Assembly: GCA_050014815.1 (NCBI GenBank)
Contig: JBEKCP010000441.1
Location: 1 to 5,136, forward strand
Direction of reading: 5' to 3'
Length of the DNA: 5,136 bases
DNA from: JBEKCP01 sp050014815
GTDB lineage: Bacteria > Planctomycetota > Planctomycetia > Pirellulales > Thermoguttaceae
Positions within the stretch are counted from its first letter, which is position 1. The number at the start of each line of letters is the position of its first letter. The notes under the pieces were generated by a model. The model was not told the DNA's origin. It did no database searches and saw only the letters and a list, made by a program, of their open reading frames with translations. The translations under genes and the position numbers were made by a program. Below, in pieces: positions 1 through 5,136 of this stretch.

Positions 1-1059
1 GCCGAGGGCATCATCAATGAGCGTTACAGCATGGTCCGGCGGCGCGCGGACGGATCACCGGATTTCACCTGCATGGATCGCTATCTCGACCTCTGGCAGA
101 AGGTGTGCGGACAACCGAAGAAATTGACGTTGTACCTGTGGTGTGTTCAGAGCAATCCGCAGGGATTGCCCAAGAACGTCGATGGGGCTGTCGAGAACTC
201 GGTGAAGGTCACCCGCATCAATGCCGATGGCAAACTGGAGAACATCCCGGCGCCGTACTACGGAACGCCGACGGCGAGGGAGTTTTGGAAGCCGGTGTTT
301 GACGGCATCCGCGAACGCTTGGCCAAACGCGGTTGGAAGGATACCGAGGTCTTGTTGAGTGAACCCTGGGACAATCAACCGCAGGCTGAGGTCGTGGCCT
401 TTCTCAAAGACGTTGCACCAGGATGGCGTTGGCGCGTCTTTGCAGTCGGAGCCAATAACAATATTCCAATGCCCACGGCCGAGGGGAAACTACTCTTCCC
501 CAACGGCATTGAAGTGGGTTGGTTGGAGGGATGCGGTCCGAATCTTGGTTGTGCCTGGGTTCCGATGAAACGGGTGTATCCCTATACCATCGGGCCCAGA
601 GGCGCCAGTTTATGGTCTTGGGGTGATGCCCCGGCCCTGAGTGTGAGCAAAGGAGTCCAGGGTCTGAGTCAGATCGGTCTGGATTTTTGGGGACTTAAGG
701 AGGAAAGAGGGAGAGGTTACTACAATCTGATCCGCAACCCTGGCTTCAACTGGCGCCAAGATCCACGCCGAGAGTTTTGGGCAAATGCGATCACGTTCCC
801 TGGACCCAATGGCGCTGAGGCCACTGGATCCTATGAATGGTTGCACGAGGGCATGCAGTTGGCCGAGGCCTTTGTCCAGGTGCGCGACCACGACTCGCGA
901 CTGCCGGAAGATCTGCGGTTTCAGGCGACGGAGGCCGCAGAAACCTTTGATGCGCTTGTTCACTGTCGAATGCAGGTGCCCAGTGGAAGACAAGGGGGAC
1001 CGTGGAATGCTGCCTTGCGTGAACTCTACCGGATGGCCGGCGTCTTGCAGACGACGACG
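1..1059 (+). repeat. In-gene repeat, copy 1: glycoside-hydrolase-like barrel module
   Basis: First copy of a duplicated module; its partner is 1624-2682. Matching codons are offset by exactly 1,623 bases (541 codons) at the start (ATG at 31 and at 1654). The first part (to about 440) is roughly three-quarters or more identical in protein by eye, with blocks such as RADG-x-PDFTCM, APYYGTPTA and FDGIRERLAKRGW. The part from about 441 to 780 is strongly diverged with small indels. The tail has PGPNGAE, EG-x-Q, WNAA-x-R-x-LY and AG. The N-terminal beta-sandwich of this copy should lie upstream of the window. Confidence 0.92.
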
Positions 1060-2694
1060 CTGCCTCCCGCAACCGCGCCAGAACCGGCAAAACCAATTGC
1101 CTTTTACGCGCACGAAATCGGCGGATTGCGCCTGGTGGTGCCGCGCGATGGATATGCGTTGTCGGCAAAGGCCAGTCTCGCCGGCCCGCAACTGACCGGC
1201 ATCAGCGCCACACCGCCGCAGTTGACCGGACCTGGCGGGGCGGTTTTGCCGGCAGAGGCGGTACAGGTGCGCTGGTTCAAAGACGAGAACACTTTCATAC
1301 CCAAACCTATGGACGGGAAAAGGCAGGATATGGTCCTTCTGGTGCATGCGCCCAAAGATGCGACCCCAGGCGTGTATACTGGATCGTTGAAAGTTACTTG
1401 CCAAGGCTTTGAAGGAACACTGCCGATTCACCTGGAGATCATGCCCTATGTCATGCCTGCGCCGAAAGATTGGCCAATGCTGACGGGACTCATCCATTCG
1501 CCCGATGCCATTGCCCGCCAGTACAAGGCAGAACCTTGGTCGGACGATCACCTGAAATATATGGAGCCGTCGCTGCGCCTCCTGCGGGACATCGGTAGTG
1601 AATCGTGCCAGGTCTTTCTGATTGCCGATGGACTCTTGAACGAACGCTACAGCATGGTGCGTCGTCGTGCCGATGGAACGCCGGATTTCACCTGCATGGA
1701 GCGGTATCTCGATCTGTGGCAACGTGTCTGTGGGCAACCGAAGTACCTCACACTCTACACCTGGGATGGGAACCAATATAAGAGAGGCGCCCCTGCATAT
1801 TCACCCGAGAATTCGGTCCTGGTTACGCGCATGAATGCCGACGGAAAACCGGAGAATGTTCGTGCTCCGTATTATGGCACACCAACGGCCAAGGCGTTTT
1901 GGCAACCCGTGTTCGATGGTATCCGCGAACGGTTGGCAAAACGCGGCTGGCAAAATACCAAGGTGGTCTTGGGGGTTCCGTGGGACGGTGAACCACAAGA
2001 TGAGGTCATTGCCTTCTTAAAGGAGGTAGCGCCAGATTGGCGGTGGCGTGTCTACACCCATGGGTATGGCAAACCTCTCCCCAATACGGAAGGGAAACTC
2101 ATCTTGGGTTGCGGTCTTGAGGTGGAATGGTTTGAGGGGGTCGGACCGGCGAGCCACCTGGGGAAGTGGCCAAACATGGTGAAAGGATTTCTCATGAAGC
2201 GCCTCTATCCATTTACCAGCGGTAATCGTGGCATATATCCTATAGGGAATCCCTCAACCGCATGGCGTGATGGCCCAACTCACGATCTGTTTTACGGCAG
2301 TCAGGGGATTAGCCAGATTGGTCTCGATTATTGGCTTAGCCTCAATTGTTGGACCGGACTCGGCGGTAATCCGCGTGACAACCTGGTCGAGAACATCACG
2401 ACGCCCGGCCCCAATGGCGCCGAGCCGAGCCTGGGCTACGAATTGTTGCGCGAGGGCCTGCAAACAGCAGCGGTGTACAAGGAGACAAAAGACCGTTGCG
2501 CAGATTTGTCCAAGGAGGAGAAGACGAAAGCACTGGAAGCCGTCCAGACCTTTGAATCCATTATCGCAGGTCGTATGGCCTGGCAGGATCCGATCGCGAC
2601 CAGCCAACGCCGCTGGAACGCTGCCGTGCGGGATCTCTACCAAATCGCCGGCAAAGTTCAGGCGGCTACCCCCAAAGGAGCAGTAATGCCATGA
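1..2694 (+). CDS. Tandem-duplicated glycoside-hydrolase-like protein (GH123/DUF4091-like), 5' partial
   Basis: The frame is open from base 1 to TGA at 2692-2694 (897 residues visible). The ATG at 31 is not the real start: codons 1-30 (AEGIINERYS) align with ADGLLNERYS at 1624-1653 inside the second module, so the gene begins upstream. Order seen: barrel-like module 1 (1-1059), Pro/Thr/Ala linker (1060-1089), beta-sandwich (about 1090-1458, with VPRDGY and LTGPGGAVLP), then barrel-like module 2 (about 1464-2682). From memory, hallmarks such as the HSPDAIARQYK...WSDDH stretch, the YLDLW...GQPK motif, the G-hydrophobic-DFW/DYW motif and PGPNGAE followed by EG-x-Q resemble secreted GH123/DUF4091-type proteins of PVC bacteria. 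Both modules keep Trp-Asp (367-372, 1981-1986) and a Glu in W-x-EG-x-GP (526-528, 2134-2136). I do not see the adjacent Asp-Glu dyad of true GH123 hexosaminidases, so activity is unproven. The full protein is expected to be about 1,100 residues and exported. Coding is near certain; the family is moderately sure; the substrate is unknown. Confidence 0.85.
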   Translation, partial: AEGIINERYSMVRRRADGSPDFTCMDRYLDLWQKVCGQPKKLTLYLWCVQSNPQGLPKNVDGAVENSVKVTRINADGKLENIPAPYYGTPTAREFWKPVFDGIRERLAKRGWKDTEVLLSEPWDNQPQAEVVAFLKDVAPGWRWRVFAVGANNNIPMPTAEGKLLFPNGIEVGWLEGCGPNLGCAWVPMKRVYPYTIGPRGASLWSWGDAPALSVSKGVQGLSQIGLDFWGLKEERGRGYYNLIRNPGFNWRQDPRREFWANAITFPGPNGAEATGSYEWLHEGMQLAEAFVQVRDHDSRLPEDLRFQATEAAETFDALVHCRMQVPSGRQGGPWNAALRELYRMAGVLQTTTLPPATAPEPAKPIAFYAHEIGGLRLVVPRDGYALSAKASLAGPQLTGISATPPQLTGPGGAVLPAEAVQVRWFKDENTFIPKPMDGKRQDMVLLVHAPKDATPGVYTGSLKVTCQGFEGTLPIHLEIMPYVMPAPKDWPMLTGLIHSPDAIARQYKAEPWSDDHLKYMEPSLRLLRDIGSESCQVFLIADGLLNERYSMVRRRADGTPDFTCMERYLDLWQRVCGQPKYLTLYTWDGNQYKRGAPAYSPENSVLVTRMNADGKPENVRAPYYGTPTAKAFWQPVFDGIRERLAKRGWQNTKVVLGVPWDGEPQDEVIAFLKEVAPDWRWRVYTHGYGKPLPNTEGKLILGCGLEVEWFEGVGPASHLGKWPNMVKGFLMKRLYPFTSGNRGIYPIGNPSTAWRDGPTHDLFYGSQGISQIGLDYWLSLNCWTGLGGNPRDNLVENITTPGPNGAEPSLGYELLREGLQTAAVYKETKDRCADLSKEEKTKALEAVQTFESIIAGRMAWQDPIATSQRRWNAAVRDLYQIAGKVQAATPKGAVMP
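1090..1458 (+). repeat. Beta-sandwich domain, copy inside gene 1 (paralogous to 4838-5136)
   Basis: This segment of gene 1 encodes a beta-rich domain of about 120 residues before the second barrel module. It contains VPRDGY (1138-1155), LTGPGGAVLP, VQVRW, then LLVHAPKDATPGVYTGS and a final strand ending IMPYVMP. The HAPKDATPGVYTG type of motif is common in Ig-like domains that precede the catalytic barrel in DUF4091/GH123-type proteins. The same domain recurs near the N-terminus of the gene beginning at 4745. The DNA at 1222-1275 matches 4964-5017 at about 46 of 54 bases by hand count. Confidence 0.85.
1624..2682 (+). repeat. In-gene repeat, copy 2: glycoside-hydrolase-like barrel module
   Basis: Second copy of the module at 1-1059. 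In the first 30 aligned codons (31-120 against 1654-1743) I count 13 synonymous codon differences and only 3 amino-acid changes. That means an old duplication held under purifying selection, and it argues against an assembly error. Copy 2 differs from copy 1 in the central loops (about 2052-2330), which here contain HGYGKPLPNTEGK and LGKWPNMVKGFLMK. It ends WNAAVRDLYQIAGKVQ, followed by a short tail to the stop. Confidence 0.92.
2674..2680 (+). promoter_or_regulatory. Strong Shine-Dalgarno-like AAAGGAG at the end of gene 1
   Basis: AAAGGAG sits inside the last codons of gene 1. It lies 5 bases before ATG 2686, which is in the gene 1 frame and would give only Met-Pro-stop. It lies 10 bases before ATG 2691, which overlaps the gene 1 stop as ATGA and opens the long frame of gene 2. 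It could drive coupled translation from 2691 or load ribosomes near the junction for downstream re-initiation. Confidence 0.55.
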
Positions 2695-2741
2695 CCGAAC
2701 ATCCGAAAGATCGACAACCCAAGTCCAAAAAAGGCGAACAG

Positions 2742-2826
2742 ATGAACCCCAACCCCCAACCGAAAGAAAGAGAGCCCATGAACACCAACCATCACGAGAA
2801 GAGAGGATCGCACATGAACGCCCACC
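2742..2826 (+). repeat. Degenerate 36-base tandem repeat carrying in-frame ATGAAC starts
   Basis: Units begin at 2742, 2778 and 2814, exactly 36 bases apart. Each begins ATGAAC followed by a CC-rich stretch (consensus ATGAACNCCNACC). The first two full units agree at 23 of 36 positions by hand count; the third matches only over its first 13 bases. A purine-rich block precedes each ATG: AAGG at 2731-2734, AAGAGAG at 2768-2774 and GAGAGGA at 2801-2807. All units are in frame with gene 2 and with ATG 2691. If translated they encode a very hydrophilic stretch (Met-Asn starts with many Lys, Glu, His and Pro) ahead of the signal peptide. Confidence 0.7.
2801..2807 (+). promoter_or_regulatory. Ribosome binding site GAGAGGA for gene 2 start at 2814
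   Basis: GAGAGGA ends 6 bases before ATG 2814, an ideal spacing. That ATG opens directly into a typical signal peptide. This decides the preferred start over the in-frame ATGs at 2691, 2742 and 2778. Confidence 0.6.
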
Positions 2827-2879
2827 GCACTTTGGTCGCCGTCGCCCTGGCCCTCGTAACCCTGTCTGCGTCATTCGCC
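2814..2879 (+). other. Signal peptide of the beta-propeller protein
   Basis: Short basic n-region (MNAHR), a hydrophobic core rich in Ala, Leu and Val, then S-F-A before AEPAK. Cleavage is most likely after residue 22. No lipobox cysteine is present, so this is a Sec/SPI type rather than a lipoprotein. The core TLVAVALAL closely resembles TLVAALALA of the next gene. Confidence 0.8.
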
Positions 2880-4697
2880 GCGGAGCCGGCCAAGATTCCT
2901 GAGGCCGGTATCACGGAGACGCCCACCGGGGCATACCAGATCGTTCGCATCACCTTAGCCAAGGGCAAGGATAGCGGCAAGGATCTGCCGCTGATACTCG
3001 GTCTGCGGAACGGCAAGCTTACCAATGTGTGGTATCTTGGAGGTGGACCTATGGCGAAAATGGGTGACACCCATGCCGATGAGTCCACCTTGCAGGTGAA
3101 GAACGACACGATTCAGGGGACCATCGCCGGTCGCGCCGCCTCACCGCAGTGGAATAACATCTATTTCCATGAGTTCACCATCGTCCTCGATGGCAAGGCT
3201 GTCGGTAAGACCTTGACCGGCACGTTCACGACGGTTTTCAAGGACAAAAAACTGACCGGCAATTTCCAAGGAACCATCGAAGACGAAGCCCAACTGGTCA
3301 AGGCCAACGCCTTTCCTCCGGGCAAGAATTGGCCCTGGTGGTATGGAGCCGGGTCGACCATTTGCGGGCCCGATTGTGGGGCCGCCATGATCGAGTCGCT
3401 GTACGACGCCAAACCGCTCTGGAAGAGCGAGGAGGCCATGCCCGGCATGTTCGGCAAAGGGCACTCGGGCGCCGATCACGCCATGGCCTTCGGTCCCGTT
3501 GGCGGATCCTCCAGCCCCGTCGTAGCCGAAGGCATGGTGTATCAGTTCTATTACCGGCCAACGGGGACGTATCCGGATGAGGCGAAGCGCAAGGAGGAAG
3601 CGGCCAAACTGACCTCCAACCCCGCGGGACAGCGCGCCTATGTTGATAATGACCGGCCCATGGCCGATGATGTCGTCGTCGGTCTGGACGCAGTCACGGG
3701 CAAGACCGTGTGGAAAACCATCTTCCCGGAACGCTCCAAATATACCCAGATACACAAATGGCGCGATTTCAACCCGACGCCCTTCGTGAGCGACGGGATC
3801 GTGTATGTGGTTGACTATGCCAATTATCTCTATGCTTTGGATGCCAAGAACGGGAAGGTACTCTGGGCACGAGCCGGCACGAAGGGCAGTTGGGGCGCCG
3901 GTGGCGTCGGCCCGGTCGTCAGCGAGGGCACGGTTCTACTCAATGGCGCCATCGCTCTGGACGCCAAGACGGGCAAGGAACTGTGGAAAGGCCCCGGCGG
4001 AAACACCATCTTGTGGCGTCACGGGGACCGGCAGTACTTCATCGTCAGTTCGTGGAATACGGGGGTGAGCTGCCTCGACCCCAAGACCGGCAAGGCGCTC
4101 TGGACGATCGATGACAAGAGACTTCTTGCATCCACTGCTGGAATGACGACGATGCTCATCGACGGCGACTACCTCGTGGGCATATTACAGAGTGAAGTGA
4201 AATCCGGTCCGAGTAAACCGGTTTGCTATCGCCTTTCATCCACAGGCGCCAAGCAGATATGGGTGGTCGATCAAAGCACAGATTATGGAGATGCTGTCGC
4301 TTTGAGTCACGGTCATTTATATGCGAACACGGGAAAGGAGATGGTCTGCATCCGACTCGAAGATGGAAAGGTCATGGGAAGATCATCACCCATAAGTCCG
4401 TCCACGACGCCGAGAACCATGATTGCCGACGGGCGCGTCTTTTTCAGCCCGGAGGGCCGACATGGCAACAGCAGTCTCTATATGTTATCGGACGACCCCG
4501 CCAATTTCAGACTTCTGAACGACAAGCTGTGGTCCCACGCTCACCCTACAGACTCGTCGTATGCTGGCGGACGGGTCGTTATACCGGTCGTTGACGGCCG
4601 GATCTTCTTCCGCGGTCACGATGGAGTTTACTGCTACGACCTGCGGAAGTCGGCAGGCACACCTGGTACTCCGGCGATTGAGCCGAAGAGCAAGTGA
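2814..4697 (+). CDS. Secreted PQQ-like beta-propeller repeat protein
   Basis: 627 residues from ATG 2814. The start was chosen because it has a well-spaced GAGAGGA and puts the signal peptide at the N-terminus. The frame is open back to ATG 2691, which overlaps the gene 1 stop and would add 41 very hydrophilic residues. After the signal peptide comes a beta-rich domain (about residues 41-155; YQIVRITL to GTIEDEA), then an NWPWW segment (172-176) and a Cys-GPD-Cys pair (C184, C188), then the propeller. Four clear blade signatures of the form LD-x-x-(T/N)GK-x-(V/L)W have their Asp near residues 292, 343, 383 and 422. Weaker blades follow at STGAKQIW, LEDGKV and VYCYDL, consistent with about seven or eight blades. 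I see no heme-binding CxxCH motif. Such propellers may be pyrroloquinoline-quinone enzymes or, often in PVC bacteria, non-enzymatic scaffolds; this one cannot be resolved. It is probably co-transcribed with both neighbours. Confidence 0.88.
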   Translation: MNAHRTLVAVALALVTLSASFAAEPAKIPEAGITETPTGAYQIVRITLAKGKDSGKDLPLILGLRNGKLTNVWYLGGGPMAKMGDTHADESTLQVKNDTIQGTIAGRAASPQWNNIYFHEFTIVLDGKAVGKTLTGTFTTVFKDKKLTGNFQGTIEDEAQLVKANAFPPGKNWPWWYGAGSTICGPDCGAAMIESLYDAKPLWKSEEAMPGMFGKGHSGADHAMAFGPVGGSSSPVVAEGMVYQFYYRPTGTYPDEAKRKEEAAKLTSNPAGQRAYVDNDRPMADDVVVGLDAVTGKTVWKTIFPERSKYTQIHKWRDFNPTPFVSDGIVYVVDYANYLYALDAKNGKVLWARAGTKGSWGAGGVGPVVSEGTVLLNGAIALDAKTGKELWKGPGGNTILWRHGDRQYFIVSSWNTGVSCLDPKTGKALWTIDDKRLLASTAGMTTMLIDGDYLVGILQSEVKSGPSKPVCYRLSSTGAKQIWVVDQSTDYGDAVALSHGHLYANTGKEMVCIRLEDGKVMGRSSPISPSTTPRTMIADGRVFFSPEGRHGNSSLYMLSDDPANFRLLNDKLWSHAHPTDSSYAGGRVVIPVVDGRIFFRGHDGVYCYDLRKSAGTPGTPAIEPKSK

Positions 4698-4724
4698 GAG
4701 ATTGCTACGATCGAGAATCATCAA

Positions 4725-4734
4725 GAGAACGGAC
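4725..4734 (+). promoter_or_regulatory. Weak ribosome binding site before gene 3 in a 47-base gap
   Basis: The gap 4698-4744 separates gene 2 from gene 3. It contains a purine-rich GAGAACGGAC whose GGA ends 11 bases before ATG 4745. No T-run or stable hairpin that would act as a terminator is visible, so read-through from gene 2 is expected. Confidence 0.4.
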
Positions 4735-4744
4735 GACAACACGC

Positions 4745-4807
4745 ATGAAGATCGCCTCCACCCTGGTCGCCGCCCTGGCCCTCGCGGGCCTGCCATCGGC
4801 GTTTGCC
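4745..4807 (+). other. Signal peptide of gene 3
   Basis: Basic n-region (MK), hydrophobic core of about 13 residues, then a helix-breaking Gly-Leu-Pro and an A-F-A cleavage motif before AEPAN. Cleavage is most likely after residue 21. There is no lipobox cysteine. Confidence 0.82.
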
Positions 4808-5136
4808 GCGGAACCGGCCAACACCCCTGCCACACTCGCCGCTGAAACCATAGAACTCGTACCTCGCCAACTGAATCTCATCGCGCCGCGCGATGGATAT
4901 GCCTCGGGCTCGGCGGTGGTGCGTGGGCCGAAAATTGCGGGCGTTGCTGTTACCCCGCCGCGTCTGACCGGACCCGGCGGGGCGGTTCTGCCGCCCCAGG
5001 CCGTACAGGTGCGATGGCTCAGCGGCGACCAGTTCACGCCGTCGCCGGTGCCGGGTCAATACATGGAAGGCCGCGCAGTGCTTGGGCAGCAGGTGCATAT
5101 CGTGCTGACCGTCCACGCGCCGAAGGCTGCCGCTGC
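4745..5136 (+). CDS. Secreted beta-sandwich protein, probable glycoside-hydrolase-like paralogue of gene 1, 3' partial
   Basis: The frame is open from ATG 4745 to the window end (130 codons plus two bases, no stop). It begins with a signal peptide, then a short Ala/Thr/Pro spacer. A beta-sandwich follows from about residue 38, with APRDGY, TPPRLTGPGGAVLP, VQVRW and VHAPK. This order and these motifs match the domain at 1090-1458 that precedes the second barrel module of gene 1, so a similar barrel probably follows beyond the window. Compared with the gene 1 copy, there is an insertion of about nine residues between VQVRW and VHAPK. The frame shows no stop, so there is no sign of truncation within the window. 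Coding and secretion are well supported; the catalytic part is inferred. Confidence 0.85.
   Translation, partial: MKIASTLVAALALAGLPSAFAAEPANTPATLAAETIELVPRQLNLIAPRDGYASGSAVVRGPKIAGVAVTPPRLTGPGGAVLPPQAVQVRWLSGDQFTPSPVPGQYMEGRAVLGQQVHIVLTVHAPKAAA
4838..5136 (+). repeat. Beta-sandwich domain, copy in gene 3 (paralogous to 1090-1458)
   Basis: DNA and protein paralogue of the beta-sandwich inside gene 1. The best-preserved block, 4964-5017, covers LTGPGGAVLP to VRW and matches 1222-1275 at about 46 of 54 bases, with most differences at codon third positions outside a Pro-Pro/Ala-Glu patch. The domain is cut by the window end. Confidence 0.85.

Noticed and set aside
610..1776. Long minus-strand open frame (388 codons)
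   Set aside because: It lies opposite conserved domains of gene 1 and its translation is Arg/Cys/His-rich with no recognisable motif. It is open because of codon bias on the coding strand.
1..2682. The duplicated module as an assembly or sequencing artefact
   Set aside because: The copies differ at many synonymous sites and carry in-frame indels, which an artefact would not produce.
31..2694. Gene 1 starting at ATG 31
   Set aside because: The upstream codons are open and homologous to the second module, and the ATG corresponds to an internal Met at 1654.
2254..2874. Minus-strand open frame of 206 codons across the gene 1/gene 2 junction
   Set aside because: It is antisense to the end of module 2 and to the signal-peptide region, which are both well supported on the + strand. 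No recognisable domain is visible.
3141..3755. Minus-strand open frame of 204 codons within the propeller gene
   Set aside because: It is a shadow of the + strand coding frame; the translation is low-complexity and Gly/Arg-rich, without a domain.
4215..4224. Perfect 10-base palindrome AAACCGGTTT
   Set aside because: It is inside the propeller coding region, short, and has no second copy or promoter context, so it is likely chance.
4698..4744. Possible terminator or promoter between genes 2 and 3
   Set aside because: No GC-rich hairpin with a T-run and no convincing -35/-10 pair is seen; the gap is only 47 bases.

Overview
The window is wholly protein-coding on the + strand, with three same-direction reading frames and almost no intergenic space. 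The GC content is moderately high. The genes are two proteins with cleavable Sec-type signal peptides ending in Ala-Glu-Pro-Ala, a PQQ-like beta-propeller, and large proteins resembling glycoside hydrolases (beta-sandwich plus GH123/DUF4091-like barrel). This mix suggests a PVC-superphylum bacterium (Planctomycetota, Verrucomicrobiota, Kiritimatiellota or Lentisphaerota). That assignment comes from gene style only; no marker gene or RNA gene is present.

Layout. (1) Positions 1-2694 hold the 3' part of a long gene whose start lies upstream of the window. It encodes two tandem copies of a glycoside-hydrolase-like module, spaced exactly 541 codons apart. The middle also carries a beta-sandwich domain that leads into the second copy. 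(2) Positions 2814-4697 encode a secreted PQQ-like beta-propeller protein with an N-terminal beta-rich domain. Its 5' region (2691-2826) is unusual: four in-frame ATGs, most of them behind purine-rich Shine-Dalgarno-like blocks, and a degenerate 36-base tandem repeat beginning ATGAAC. (3) Positions 4745-5136 hold the 5' end of a further secreted protein. Its beta-sandwich is clearly paralogous to the one inside gene 1, and the gene runs off the window.

The three genes probably form one transcription unit: the frame of gene 2 can start by ATGA overlap with the stop of gene 1, the gap before gene 3 is 47 bases, and no terminator is visible. The likely theme is a secreted or periplasmic set acting on a polysaccharide or glycoconjugate, built by repeated duplication of one module. 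The substrate cannot be read from the sequence. The main points of interest are the old in-gene duplication under purifying selection, a possible relic signal-peptide cleavage region at the module junction, and the repeated start-site leader. I see no mobile element, CRISPR array, RNA gene or defence system.
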